Assembly (NCBI GenBank): GCA_963826695.1
Contig: CAWGXZ010000005.1
Location: 93,564-157,563, forward strand
Length of the DNA: 64,000 nt
Direction: 5' to 3'
Origin: CAWGXZ01 sp963826695
Lineage (GTDB): Bacteria > Pseudomonadota > Gammaproteobacteria > Burkholderiales > Burkholderiaceae_C
Part shown: piece by piece, positions 39,364 through 48,864 of the stretch
Layout of the letters: every line of letters begins with the position of its first letter
Numbering within the stretch: position 1 is the first letter of the stretch
Program-made: the position numbers and the translations under genes
The notes under the pieces: generated by a model
Database searches by the model: none
What the model saw: the letters and a program-made list of their open reading frames with translations, nothing else
Told to the model about the DNA's origin: nothing

Positions 39364-42300
39364 GCGCGGCGCCCCAGCCGGCTGCGAAAGTTCCCATGAA
39401 AGCCTTTTCCATCCACCGTCTGCTGCTCTGGCTGGCCGCGGCACTGGTTGCCCTGGTGGCACCCGCCTCGGCCGAGGACATCGATGTCTATGCGTCGGTG
39501 AGCGGCATGCAGGACCGGCCGAACGTGCTGTTCGTGCTCGACAACTCGTCGAACTGGAGCGCCGCCATTCCGGGCGCAGCCAATTGCTACTACCGCGAAA
39601 ACGGCGTCCTCACCTTGCAGGGTCCGGCCGATCAGGGCAAGAAGGTCGCGATCCAGCAGTGCGCGCTGAACAACCTGCTCGACGCGCTGCCGGTCAACAC
39701 CGCCGTCGCCGACCCTGCGAACAACGCGCTCTACAACGTCGGCATCGCGCTGCTCAACGAGTCTTCGGCCGACGGCGCCTACCCGCGAAAGGCGTTCACG
39801 CCGCTGACGAGCGTCAACAAGGCAGCCCTGAAGACCCTCATCAAGAGCCTGTCGCGGCAGGGGGACAACGCCACCAAGGGCGAGTTCGCCAAGGCGCTCT
39901 ACGAGGCCTATCTGTACTACAAGGGCTCGCCGCCGTACCGGGGCATGAGCGGGGCCAAGTGGGACCGGGCAGCGGTCGGCGCCGGCCGCTATCTCAGCCC
40001 CTCGGCGAATTCGTGCGGCCGCAATTACGTCATCCTGATTGCCAACGGCTCGCCGAGCGGTTCGGAGGACGGCGATGCCAGGGCGCTTCTTGCGGCAGCC
40101 GGCGGCGACACGGCGCAGATCACCTATCCCACGTCGGTCGTCAAGAGCAGCGACCAGGCCAACTGGGCCGACGAATTCGCCCGCTTCATGCGCGGCGCCG
40201 ACGTGAGCGGCAAGGAAGCCGTGCAAGGCATCGTCACGCACACCGTCGCCGTGGTCGGCGCGCCCAGCGACGGCCTGTATCCGAACTTCATCCGCAGCAT
40301 CGCCAACCACGGCGGCGGCAGCTACCACAGCGCGGCCGATTCCGACACGCTGGTGCGGGCGCTGATGGACATCTTCAACCAGATCCAGGCGGTCAACAGC
40401 GTGTTCGCGTCGGCAACGCTGCCGGTGTCGGTGAATGCCCGCGGCACCTACCTGAACCAGGTCTATATCGGCATGTTCCGCCCCGACGCCGATGCCAGGC
40501 CGCGCTGGCGCGGCAACCTGAAGCAGTTCCGCTTCGGGCTCGATCCGCTCGGCGCGCTGCAGCTGGTCGATTCCAACGGCCAGGGGGCGGTCAGCGCGTC
40601 GACCGGCTTCCTGAGTCCGTCGGCGCAGTCGTTCTGGACCAGTGGCAGCAGCTTCTGGAGCAACCAGCCGCTCGGCACGCCGCCTTCGGCCAGCGACCTG
40701 CCCGACGGCGAGGCGGTCGAGAAGGGCGCCGCCGCGCAGCGCCTGCGCACGCTCTACGCCACCTCACAGGTGGCGCGCAGGGTCTACACCTGTGTCGGTT
40801 GCGCCGATTCGACGCCGCTCGGCGGCAATGCCGCAGCCCAGTTCAGCAGCGACAACGCCGCCGTCACCGATACCGCGCTCGGGGTCAGCGGCGCGGCCGA
40901 ACGCGCGGCGCTGATCGACTGGATTCGCGGCAGCGACAACGCCGGCGACGAAGCCGGCCCGTCGACCAATCCGGCCACGACGGTGCGGCCTTCGATCCAC
41001 GGCGACGTGCTGCATTCGCGGCCTGCCGTGCTCAACTACGGCGGCTCAATCGGCGTCGTCGCCTACTACGGCGCCAACGACGGCATGCTGCACGCTATCA
41101 ACGGCAACCAGGTCGGCAGCAACGCCGGCGAGCCCTACTGGAGCTTCGTGCCGCAGGAGCTGTTCGGCAAGCTCAACCGGCTGCGCCGCAACACGCCCGA
41201 GGTCCAGCTGGCGACGACCTCGCCGTTTGCCAACGCCACGCCACGCGACTATTTCGTCGACGGCCCGATCGGCGTCTACCAGAAGGTCAACGCCGACGGC
41301 AGCACGGCGCGGGCGATCATCTATGTCGGCCTGCGTCGCGGCGGCCGGGCCATCTATGCGATCGACGTGACCAACCCGGCGGCGCCGGTTTTCCTTTGGA
41401 AACGCACGCCGGCCGAGCTGCCGCAGCTGGCGCAGACCTGGTCCGAACCCAAGGTGGCGCAGATCGCCGGCAACGCCAATCCGGTGCTGGTCTTCGGCGC
41501 CGGCTACGACGCGGCGGTCGAGGACGCGAACGGCGTCACGCCGGGTTCGATCGGCAACCGCATCTTCGTGCTCGACGCGATCACCGGCGCGCGGCTGCGC
41601 GACTTCGCCACCGAGCGCAGCGTCGCGGCCGACGTGACGCTGGTCGACTCGGACTTCGACGGCCGCATCGACCGGGCCTATGCGGTCGACCTCGGCGGCC
41701 AGCTCTGGCGGATCGACTTCGAGACATCGAGCGGGTCGGGCTCGGCCAGCTGGACGATCTACCGCGTCGCCGATCTCAGCGGCGGCACCGTCACCGGGCG
41801 CAAGTTCTTCTTCGGCCCCGATGCGGTGGTCACCCGGCGCTTCACCGCCCTGCTGTTCGGCTCGGGCGACCGCGAGAAGCCGCTGCAGACCGCCACCGTC
41901 GACCACTTCTTCCAGCTCTTCGACACCAACCTCGCCAAGGGCCCGCCAGCCAGCCACACGCCGACGGTGTTCGGCGACCTCACCGCCGCCGGCGCGGTGT
42001 CGAGCATTGCCGGCCGCGGCTGCTACGTCGCGCTGGCGCAGGGCGAGAAGGTGGTGAATGCGGCAACGACGATCGGCGGCTCGAGCTACTTCGGCACGCA
42101 CCGGCCGGGCGCGCCGGCGTCGCTGACGACCTGCAGCGCGAACCTCGGCATCGGCAAGAGCTATGCGATGCCGCTTTTCTGCGTCGCGCCGACCGGCAGC
42201 ATCCTGGCTGGCGGCGGTCTGCCGCCGAGCCCGGTGGCCGGCATCGTCAGCATTGCCCAGGGATCGAAGAGCGTTCGGGTGCCGTTCATCATCGGCGCGC

Positions 42301-42398
42301 CGAACCCGAAAAGTTCGGGCATCGAGGGTTCGCGGGTCAGCCCGGTGATCCAGGCGCCGCGGCGGCGCATCTACTGGTACCAGGAAAACAACCGCTGA
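39360..42398 (+). CDS. pilY1: Type IV pilus tip adhesin PilY1
   Basis: 1012-residue exported pilus-tip protein. The ATG at 39360 overlaps the pilX stop; an alternative ATG at 39396 sits right before a clear signal peptide (KAFSIHRLLLWLAAAL...ASA). The N-terminal part has a von Willebrand A-like domain beginning NVLFVLDNSSNWSAA (MIDAS-like). The C-terminal part is the PilY1 beta-propeller (HGDVLHSRPAVLNYGG, YYGANDGMLHAINGNQ, FGAGYDAAVEDANG). It holds the calcium loop D-S-D-F-D-G-R-I-D at residues 763-771, which in PilY1 controls pilus extension and retraction. It works with the minor pilins encoded upstream and may also signal surface contact. Confidence 0.93.
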   Translation: MSAAPQPAAKVPMKAFSIHRLLLWLAAALVALVAPASAEDIDVYASVSGMQDRPNVLFVLDNSSNWSAAIPGAANCYYRENGVLTLQGPADQGKKVAIQQCALNNLLDALPVNTAVADPANNALYNVGIALLNESSADGAYPRKAFTPLTSVNKAALKTLIKSLSRQGDNATKGEFAKALYEAYLYYKGSPPYRGMSGAKWDRAAVGAGRYLSPSANSCGRNYVILIANGSPSGSEDGDARALLAAAGGDTAQITYPTSVVKSSDQANWADEFARFMRGADVSGKEAVQGIVTHTVAVVGAPSDGLYPNFIRSIANHGGGSYHSAADSDTLVRALMDIFNQIQAVNSVFASATLPVSVNARGTYLNQVYIGMFRPDADARPRWRGNLKQFRFGLDPLGALQLVDSNGQGAVSASTGFLSPSAQSFWTSGSSFWSNQPLGTPPSASDLPDGEAVEKGAAAQRLRTLYATSQVARRVYTCVGCADSTPLGGNAAAQFSSDNAAVTDTALGVSGAAERAALIDWIRGSDNAGDEAGPSTNPATTVRPSIHGDVLHSRPAVLNYGGSIGVVAYYGANDGMLHAINGNQVGSNAGEPYWSFVPQELFGKLNRLRRNTPEVQLATTSPFANATPRDYFVDGPIGVYQKVNADGSTARAIIYVGLRRGGRAIYAIDVTNPAAPVFLWKRTPAELPQLAQTWSEPKVAQIAGNANPVLVFGAGYDAAVEDANGVTPGSIGNRIFVLDAITGARLRDFATERSVAADVTLVDSDFDGRIDRAYAVDLGGQLWRIDFETSSGSGSASWTIYRVADLSGGTVTGRKFFFGPDAVVTRRFTALLFGSGDREKPLQTATVDHFFQLFDTNLAKGPPASHTPTVFGDLTAAGAVSSIAGRGCYVALAQGEKVVNAATTIGGSSYFGTHRPGAPASLTTCSANLGIGKSYAMPLFCVAPTGSILAGGGLPPSPVAGIVSIAQGSKSVRVPFIIGAPNPKSSGIEGSRVSPVIQAPRRRIYWYQENNR

Positions 42399-42737
42399 TT
42401 CGTGGCGCTGCGCGACGCCGCAGCCGCGGACGCTGCGGCATCGACAGCGCCGACCTCGATTCGCCTGCCCGCAGCGAGCCGCTGCGCGCGGGCGAAAACG
42501 GGATGCATGCGCTCGCTGGCCGAACGGGTGCCGATGACGCTCGACAACCCGGGCTGATCGCCGCGGGGCGTCCGGCGGCGCACCATCGGCGCTGGCCATC
42601 AGGCCGATGCTCGCGAGCCGGAGCGGCATCTGCTCCATGGCTATCCTTCGCCACCGTGCCCTTGCCAAATTGCACCCCGGGTGCCTGCCGGCTGGCGGTC
42701 GACACGGCACCAGGTTTCCTGCAGGGTAGCGCCGACG
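42399..42737. other. Gene-free gap between pilY1 and the diguanylate cyclase gene
   Basis: No credible gene in about 340 bases. GCCGCAG (42417-42423) can pair with CTGCGGC (42433-42439) just after the pilY1 stop, a weak terminator candidate without a T tract. No clear promoter is visible, so the cyclase gene could be read through from the pil operon. Confidence 0.4.
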
Positions 42738-45700
42738 ATGTCATCGATCCAGTTCCGTTCCTTGGCGATAGCGGCTGTCTGCAGGGCGCAGCGCAGCGCG
42801 GCGGCGGGGCCCGTGCGCCGCGCGGGCGGGCGATGCGCGCTGGCCTGCCTGCTTCTCGCCGCGCTGCTCGCCACCGGTGTCTCGCAGGCGCGTCAGGACG
42901 GGGTCGACGTCCTGCGCCTCGGTGTCGAGCCCGGCCCGGAGCCACGCTTCGAGTCGGTCGGCGGGCGGGCCATACCGCGCGATGTCGTCGCCGGCCTGGC
43001 GCAGGACCGCGCCGGCTTTCTCTGGGTGGGCACCGGCGACGGCCTGGTGCGCTACGACGGCTACGCCTTTCGTCCGCAGGAGCGCGAGAGCGCCGACCCG
43101 AGCCGGCGCAACCTGGGCTGGGTCCGGCCGATGCTGGCGGCGCGCGATGGCCGCCTCTGGATCGGCACCGACTCCGAAGGCCTGGCCGGCTACGACCCGG
43201 CGACCGGCCGCATCACGATGCACGGCGCCGTGGCCGCCACGGCGGTCCAGCCCCTGAAGGCGCAGCCGCCGATCACCGCGCTGGCCGAAGGCGCCGACGG
43301 CGCGATCTGGATCGGCAGCGCCGGCGGCGGGCTGACCCGCTACGACCCCGCCACCCGGCGCATGACACACCACCGCCATACCGACCGCGCCGGCAGCCTG
43401 CCCGACGACCGGGTGCAGGCGCTGCGGGTCGATCGCCGCGGCGTCCTGTGGGTGGGTACGTGGCAGGGGCTGAGTCGCCTGCAGCCCGGGAGCAGCCAGT
43501 TCGAGCCGGCCTTTTCCGACGGCGCCGAAAGCCTGCGCGGGCGCATCGTGCAAAGCCTGTTCGAGGCCGCTGACGGTCGTCTCTGGGCCGGCACGCAACA
43601 GGGCGACCTCGCCCTCATCGACCCGCTGACCGGCCGCGGCCGGCTGCTCGACGACGCCGCACCCGGCAAGGGGCCGGGCCGCGGCGCCGTCCACACGCTG
43701 GTGCAGCCGCGCGACGGCCCGGTCTGGGTGGGTCGCGCCACCGGCATCGACATCTACGACCCGGTCGATGGCCGACGCCTGCGCCAGCTGCGGCACGACC
43801 CGGGCAATCCGACCGGGCTGGCGGCCAACGAGGTCACCAGCCTGCTGGTCGACCATGCCGGCTGGATCTGGGTCGGCGGCCTGGGCACCGGCCTGCAGCG
43901 CCACAACCCGAACAACCGCAGCATCTCGATGCGCAGCATCGATGGCGCGGGCGCCCGGGAAAGCGACGTGCGCTGCCTGCTGCAGCTCGACAGCGGCGAA
44001 ATCTGGGCGGCGACGCACACCGCCGGCATCGCCGTGCTGAATCCGCAACTCGGCATCGTGTCGCGCCTGCCGCCGCCGGCTGCCGCAAGGCTGCCCACGG
44101 CGGGTGGCGAACCGGTGCCGACCGGCGTCGACACGCTGCTGCAGATGCCCGACGGCTCGGTCTGGCTCGGCGCCGACTCGGCCCTGCACCAGTTCAGCCG
44201 CGAGCGTCGGCCGTTGCGCACGCTGCGCCACGGCGGTGGCAAGACCCGCCGGCTGCTCGTCGGCGCCGACGGCACGCTGTGGGCGGCCACGCAGGGTGGG
44301 CTGTTCAAGGCCGCGCCGGGCGCGGCCACCCTCGAGCAGATCGACTTCGATTCGAAGCCATTCGCCGGTCCGGTCTACGCCCTGGCCGAGGCGCCCGACC
44401 ACACCGTCTGGATCGGCAGCGCCGAAGGCCTGTTCCGGTTCGCACCCGGGGCTGCGCAGTTGCACGCCGTCCGCTCGCCGGAAGGCCGCGGGCTGGGCAA
44501 TCCGGCGGTGATCGGGCTGCTGGTCGACCGCCGCGGCACGCTCTGGGTCGACGCCGGCCCCGCCGGGCTGCACCGGATGCTCGACTGGGACGGCAGGCTC
44601 GCCGGCTTCGACCGCGTCAGCGAGCGGCATGGCGCGGCGGGGCGGCCTTTCGGTGCCAACCTGCTCGAGGACGGACGCGGCCGCATCTGGACGCACATGC
44701 ATGTCTACGACCCGGCCGCAGACCGCCTGCATGAGCTGACCCCCGCCGACGGCGTGAACCTGGGCACCGGCTGGTTCGGCTCGTACGTGAAGACGCGCGA
44801 CGGCCGGATGCTTTTCGGCGGCAGCAAGGGCCTGCTGGTGGTGCACCCCGAACCTTTCGACGTCGCGAGCAACGCACCGCCGCTGGTGGTCTCGGCGCTG
44901 CGCGTCAACGGGGCGCCGATCGCAGCCGGGCCCAGGCCGGGCCGGCTCGAACTGAGGCCCGACGACCGCGGTTTCAGTCTCGACCTCGCGGCGCTCGACT
45001 ACGGCGACGCAAGGCGCATCCGCTACGCCTACCGGCTGGGCGGCTTCGATCCGAACTGGATCCAGGCCAGCGCCGATCTGCGAACGGTCTCGTACAGCAA
45101 CCTCGGGCCGGGCGACTATGTGCTGCGCGCCCGGGCCAGCAGCCGCAACGGCGACTGGCAGGCCGAGGAACTGAAGATCGACATCCGCGTGCTGCCGGCG
45201 TGGTGGGAGACCGTCTGGGCGCGGCTGGCGCTGCTGCCGCTGCTGGCGCTGGCCTGCGCAGGCGTCGTGTGGATGCGCACGCGGCTGCTCGCCAGTCGTC
45301 AGCGCGAACTCGAGGCGAGCGTCAAGGCGCGCACCAGCGAGCTCGAAGCGATGTCGCGGGTGCTGCAGGAGAAGTCGGCCGCACTGGAAGCCTCGACCAT
45401 GTCCGACCCGCTGACCGGACTGCACAACCGGCGCTTCCTGGCGGCCAACATCGAGCACGACGTGGCCCAGGTGCTGCGCCGCCACGACGGCCACCTGCAG
45501 CACGGCACCCCCCTGCCCGACGACGCCGACATCGCCTTCTTCATGCTCGACATCGACCATTTCAAGCGCGTCAACGACGTTTGGGGCCACCCCGCCGGCG
45601 ACGCCGTGCTGATGCAGATGCGCGGCCGGCTGCAGCAGGTCTTCCGCGCCGGCGACTACCTGGTGCGCTGGGGCGGCGAGGAATTCCTCATCGTCGCCCT

Positions 45701-46106
45701 CGGCACCGCACGCCGCCACGTGCCCGAACTCGCCGAGCGCGCCCGCGCCGTCGTCGCCGACCAGCCCTTCGACCTCGGCGACGGCCAGCAGCTGCCGATG
45801 ACCTGCTCGATCGGCTTCGCCTGCCTGCCGCTCGCGCCCGCATTCCCCCGCGCGCTGGAATGGTCGGCGGTGATCAAGCTGGCCGATGCGGCGCTTTACC
45901 TGGTGAAACGCGGCGGGCGGAATGGCTCGCTGGGGCTGATGGGCGCGAAGGCCAGTTCGGAAGCGGAGCTGCGCGAGTGGGCGCTGCGGCCGCTGGCGGA
46001 ATGGCGGGCGAGCGGGGCGCTGGAGATGTCGGGGCAGCTGGTTGGGTTGGCGGAGGGGGGCAGGGCAGCGGTTCCCGAGGCGCAGGCGCCCGCGACGCCG
46101 TCATGA
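42738..46106 (+). CDS. Diguanylate cyclase with periplasmic two-component-regulator-type propeller
   Basis: 1122-residue membrane sensor that would make cyclic di-GMP. An N-terminal hydrophobic stretch (about 33-51) exports a large periplasmic part with about a dozen Reg_prop blades of the form W(I/V)G(T/S)..GL.RYDP. A Y_Y_Y domain follows (about 730-810, AYRLGGFDPNWIQASADLRTVSYSN), then one transmembrane helix (about 826-846) and a coiled coil. The cytoplasmic GGDEF domain has GGEEF at 979-983 and the inhibitory I-site R-A-G-D at 970-973, so an active, product-inhibited cyclase is expected. This propeller layout is usually linked to carbohydrate or glycosaminoglycan-like ligands. Its place right after pilY1 suggests coupling of pilus tip state or surface cues to c-di-GMP; that link is inference. 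The start ATG at 42738 is the best of several. Confidence 0.9.
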   Translation: MSSIQFRSLAIAAVCRAQRSAAAGPVRRAGGRCALACLLLAALLATGVSQARQDGVDVLRLGVEPGPEPRFESVGGRAIPRDVVAGLAQDRAGFLWVGTGDGLVRYDGYAFRPQERESADPSRRNLGWVRPMLAARDGRLWIGTDSEGLAGYDPATGRITMHGAVAATAVQPLKAQPPITALAEGADGAIWIGSAGGGLTRYDPATRRMTHHRHTDRAGSLPDDRVQALRVDRRGVLWVGTWQGLSRLQPGSSQFEPAFSDGAESLRGRIVQSLFEAADGRLWAGTQQGDLALIDPLTGRGRLLDDAAPGKGPGRGAVHTLVQPRDGPVWVGRATGIDIYDPVDGRRLRQLRHDPGNPTGLAANEVTSLLVDHAGWIWVGGLGTGLQRHNPNNRSISMRSIDGAGARESDVRCLLQLDSGEIWAATHTAGIAVLNPQLGIVSRLPPPAAARLPTAGGEPVPTGVDTLLQMPDGSVWLGADSALHQFSRERRPLRTLRHGGGKTRRLLVGADGTLWAATQGGLFKAAPGAATLEQIDFDSKPFAGPVYALAEAPDHTVWIGSAEGLFRFAPGAAQLHAVRSPEGRGLGNPAVIGLLVDRRGTLWVDAGPAGLHRMLDWDGRLAGFDRVSERHGAAGRPFGANLLEDGRGRIWTHMHVYDPAADRLHELTPADGVNLGTGWFGSYVKTRDGRMLFGGSKGLLVVHPEPFDVASNAPPLVVSALRVNGAPIAAGPRPGRLELRPDDRGFSLDLAALDYGDARRIRYAYRLGGFDPNWIQASADLRTVSYSNLGPGDYVLRARASSRNGDWQAEELKIDIRVLPAWWETVWARLALLPLLALACAGVVWMRTRLLASRQRELEASVKARTSELEAMSRVLQEKSAALEASTMSDPLTGLHNRRFLAANIEHDVAQVLRRHDGHLQHGTPLPDDADIAFFMLDIDHFKRVNDVWGHPAGDAVLMQMRGRLQQVFRAGDYLVRWGGEEFLIVALGTARRHVPELAERARAVVADQPFDLGDGQQLPMTCSIGFACLPLAPAFPRALEWSAVIKLADAALYLVKRGGRNGSLGLMGAKASSEAELREWALRPLAEWRASGALEMSGQLVGLAEGGRAAVPEAQAPATPS

Positions 46107-46161
46107 CGCGGTCGCGTGTGAAGCAAGTGCCCGACAGCCCAAGGGTCGAGCGACTGGCACG

Positions 46162-46341
46162 GATCATGTCCACGTCCACGTTTCGCATCCGGACGGCGAA
46201 GCCAAGTTCTGGCTTTATCCAGCAGTGGAACTCGCGACATCTACCGCGCTTTCGGAGCGTCAATTTCGGGAGGCGAAGATCGTTGTGGAGTCACACATTG
46301 AGGAGATTCGCAATGCTTGGAACCGCCACTTCGGCGACTAA
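46162..46341 (+). pseudogene. 5'-truncated DUF4160 fragment
   Basis: The reading frame carries DHVHVHVSHPDGEAKFWLYP and ends EEIRNAWNRHFGD, which is the conserved middle and end of DUF4160. The usual start of that domain is missing, and no start codon is available nearby except inside the cyclase gene. Upstream sequence belongs to the cyclase C-terminus. It overlaps the DUF2442 gene by 29 bases; DUF4160-DUF2442 pairs are common and have been suggested to be toxin-antitoxin-like. This copy is probably non-functional. Confidence 0.6.
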
Positions 46342-46573
46342 AGTTACGCACGTTTCGAAGGACGGCCTCTGGTTGCTCCTCGGCGACGAGGAGCTGTTTC
46401 TTCCGTACGAGCAGTTTCCGTGGTTCAAACAGGCCACCATCGAGCAACTCACTGACGTGCAGTGGCCGACCGCGAATCATCTGTACTGGCCGTTACTGGA
46501 CATCGATCTCTCGGTGGAGTCCGTCCGTGACCCCTCAGCCTTTCCCTTGCTATCGAAACAGGGGGGGATTTGA
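46313..46573 (+). CDS. DUF2442 domain protein
   Basis: 86-residue protein with the DUF2442 pattern: TKVTHVSKDGLWLLLGDEEL, FLPYEQFPWFKQATIEQLTD, then HLYWPLLDIDLSVESVRDP. The function is unknown; the family usually accompanies DUF4160, here present only as an upstream fragment. ATG at 46313 lies inside the DUF4160 fragment. Base composition is less GC-rich than the flanking cyclase gene, consistent with acquisition by transfer. Confidence 0.8.
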   Translation: MLGTATSATKVTHVSKDGLWLLLGDEELFLPYEQFPWFKQATIEQLTDVQWPTANHLYWPLLDIDLSVESVRDPSAFPLLSKQGGI

Positions 46574-46723
46574 CAGTGAGTCTTTGACCTTGTTGAGCCC
46601 TTTCTGACGAAGGTGAATCGATCAGCGCTTTCGCGGCCAGGAGAGTTCGCGCCTGGCAAATCGCGTATCGCGGCTCTCGTCCGTGTGGCATTCTTGAGCG
46701 GCGATGCACCGACCGGAGTCACC

Positions 46724-46948
46724 ATGCCTACACCCGTTCACGACCTGGAAGCTGAAGTGATGAATCTTCCTCCGGAGGATCGGGCACGGCTGCTCGAGCG
46801 CCTTATTGCGAGCTTCGAGCCCAGGTCCTCCGCTCAACGCGCATGGCAGGAGCTTGCGCTTCGGCGCCAAGCCGATGTCAAGGCAGGCAAGGTCGCCATG
46901 GTTCCTGGCGACGAGGCGCTGGCGCGGGTGCGCGCCCGCATCTCGTGA
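46724..46948 (+). CDS. Addiction-module antitoxin component (TIGR02574-type)
   Basis: 74-residue protein: LEAEVMNLPPEDRARLLERL near the start, then a helical region with AWQELALRRQADVKAGKVAM and GDEALARVRARIS at the end, the pattern of small 'addiction module component' antitoxins that pair with ParE/RelE toxins. The ATG at 46724 is preferred to longer in-frame reading from 46613. Its stop overlaps the GTG of the toxin gene (GTGA), so antitoxin and toxin are translationally coupled in the usual order. Confidence 0.85.
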   Translation: MPTPVHDLEAEVMNLPPEDRARLLERLIASFEPRSSAQRAWQELALRRQADVKAGKVAMVPGDEALARVRARIS

Positions 46949-47241
46949 CCCACTGGATTCACCCCGACGCCGAGGCCGAACTCGGCGATTCGGCTGTCTA
47001 CTACGCAACACACGCCAGCCGAGCCATCGCTGAAGCGTTTCTGGCGGAGTACGAGCGAGTCCGCGACCTGGTCATCGAAAACCCCCAACGAGGTCCGCGC
47101 ACCGATGGCAGCCTCCGCGTTTACCACTTCGAGCGCTTTCCGTACACGCTCGTGTACGAAGAGGACCGGACGCGCGGACCCCAGATCTATGCGGTCGCGC
47201 ATCAGAGCCGGGAACCCGGCTACTGGAGCGACAGAACGTAA
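46945..47241 (+). CDS. ParE/RelE-type toxin
   Basis: 98-residue toxin of the ParE/RelE superfamily. HPDAEAELGDSAVYYATHAS starts the domain, followed by the central helix AEAFLAEYERVRDLVIENP and the beta-sheet with YHFERFPYTLVYEEDR and IYAVAHQSREPGYW, where the tyrosine-rich end is typical. The start is GTG at 46945 overlapping the antitoxin stop. It would act on gyrase (ParE) or on ribosome-bound mRNA (RelE); the sequence does not decide between them. No other gene follows on this strand for several kb. Confidence 0.88.
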   Translation: MTHWIHPDAEAELGDSAVYYATHASRAIAEAFLAEYERVRDLVIENPQRGPRTDGSLRVYHFERFPYTLVYEEDRTRGPQIYAVAHQSREPGYWSDRT

Positions 47242-47444
47242 CCATGCTCAGGGCGGACTGCACTGGCATCACGGCGAACGCGGCGACCGAGCGGGCTGGG
47301 GTAACCGCCGGCCGGCGCGCGACGAGCCACACGTCCGCCGGCCATGGTCTCGAGACCTCAATGCTTGATCGTTGCTGAGCAGGTCGGCGATGCCAGGCGG
47401 CAAACCGCCCACTTTCTGCGCTGCCGCCGCAAGCTTCTCCGCCG

Positions 47445-48722
47445 CTACCGCACCGTAAACGGCGCCGCGTACGGCCGTCCGAAGGCCACACCCGCCGTCA
47501 CGGTGTGCGCCGGCTTCAGGTACATCCTGCCGACACGCTTGTTGTTGCGCGTGTCGACGAATTCGACCGGCCCTTCGACGACGTCGAGCACGCTCACGTC
47601 GCCGGGCGCGCCGGGCTGCAGGGTGCCCAGGCCCTTGATGCGGTCGATCACGCGCGCCGGGTTCTGGGTGGCCATCGCCACCACCTGCTCGAGGGTGAAG
47701 CCCAGATGCAGGAACTTGCTCATCACCCAGGTCAGGTACGGCATGCCAGGTGAATTGCCCGACACCGCATGGATGTCCGACGAGATGGTGTCGGGGCTGG
47801 CGCCTTGCGCGATGGCCGCCTCGGCGATGGTGTAGTCGAAGCTGCCGCCGCCGTGGCCGACGTCGAACACGACGCCCCGGCGCTTGGCGGCGAGCGCGGC
47901 CGGCAGCAGCTTGCCGTCCTGCACGATGTTGGTGAAGCGGCCGCTGACGTTGGGCGCACCCGAATAGCAGTGGGTCAGGATGTCGCCCGGGCGCATCAGG
48001 TCGAGGATCTGCGACATCAGCGCCGCCGTCTCGACGCCGCCGATGTGCACCATCACCTTGCCGCGCGTGCCCGAACGCTCGCAGGCGGCGATGGCGCGGC
48101 GCAGCGGCTCGATGCCGTGCTGGGCGATGACGTTTTCCGACATTCGCACCTTGATGCCGAGCGCGATGTCGGCGTTTTCGGCCAGCGCCTTGGCGGCGAT
48201 GTCGACCTGCGCGTGTTGCAGGTTGAAGAGTTCGGGCACCGGATAGCCCGACAGCCCGTGGTTGGCGATGTGGATGAAGGCGAACATCCGGGTCCGAGTC
48301 TGCGCCACGATGTGCCGCCGGAACGCAGCCAGGTTGTTGGCGCCGGCGTCACCCGCCGAAACGACGGTGGTGGTGCCCTGGAAAGGCACCAGCTCGTCGG
48401 CGGGGATGCCGATCGCCGAGCCGTACGGATAGGTGTGCGCGTGCAGGTCGATCAGGCCCGGCGTCACCAGCTTGCCGCTCGCATCGAGCACGCGCAGCGC
48501 GCGTGCGGCGGGCAGGTCGGCAGCAACTTCCTGCACGACGCCGTTGCGAATGCCGATGTCGCGGCGGCCGCGCAGGTTCTGGCTCGGATCGAGCAGCTCG
48601 CCGCCCTTGATCAGCAGGTCGAACTTGTCTTCCGGCGCCATCATGGCCCGGGCAGGGGCGCCCCAGGTTGCAGCGGCGAGAATGGCGCTGTGCGAAACGA
48701 AGCGGCGGCGGGACGGGTTCAT
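47445..48722 (-). CDS. Exported amidohydrolase/deacetylase family metallohydrolase
   Basis: 425-residue metal-dependent hydrolase. An N-terminal Tat-like signal (NPSRRRFVSHS, hydrophobic stretch, APARA cleavage site) points to the periplasm. The mature enzyme has DLLIKGGELLDPSQNLRG (beta-sandwich of amidohydrolases), the metal site GLIDLHAHTYPYGS, a probable bridging Lys in IKVRMSENV, MVHIGG, HCYSGAP and the late Asp in ISSDIHAVSGNSPG. This group is annotated as amidohydrolase/deacetylase (dihydroorotase-like) with unclear substrates. It lies about 140 bp after the M20 hydrolase gene in the same direction and next to purine-degradation genes, so hydrolysis of a cyclic ureide or N-acyl compound is possible. 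Confidence 0.82.
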   Translation of the reverse strand: MNPSRRRFVSHSAILAAATWGAPARAMMAPEDKFDLLIKGGELLDPSQNLRGRRDIGIRNGVVQEVAADLPAARALRVLDASGKLVTPGLIDLHAHTYPYGSAIGIPADELVPFQGTTTVVSAGDAGANNLAAFRRHIVAQTRTRMFAFIHIANHGLSGYPVPELFNLQHAQVDIAAKALAENADIALGIKVRMSENVIAQHGIEPLRRAIAACERSGTRGKVMVHIGGVETAALMSQILDLMRPGDILTHCYSGAPNVSGRFTNIVQDGKLLPAALAAKRRGVVFDVGHGGGSFDYTIAEAAIAQGASPDTISSDIHAVSGNSPGMPYLTWVMSKFLHLGFTLEQVVAMATQNPARVIDRIKGLGTLQPGAPGDVSVLDVVEGPVEFVDTRNNKRVGRMYLKPAHTVTAGVAFGRPYAAPFTVR

Positions 48723-48864
48723 TCGGTCTCCTCGGGTTTCTCGGGGCCTGCAGTGGGCGCCGGTGGTTGTGGAACGACCGACGATAAACCCGGCTCCGCA
48801 GCGGACCGTACCCAGCCCGGGCGAGCTGCCAAACGCCTATTGAACTTGCCTTCGGCCCGCCCGA

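Noticed and set aside
46130..46573. A longer protein fused upstream of DUF2442
   Set aside because: The upstream part in that frame is the out-of-frame reading of the DUF4160 fragment; the ATG at 46313 gives the complete DUF2442 domain.
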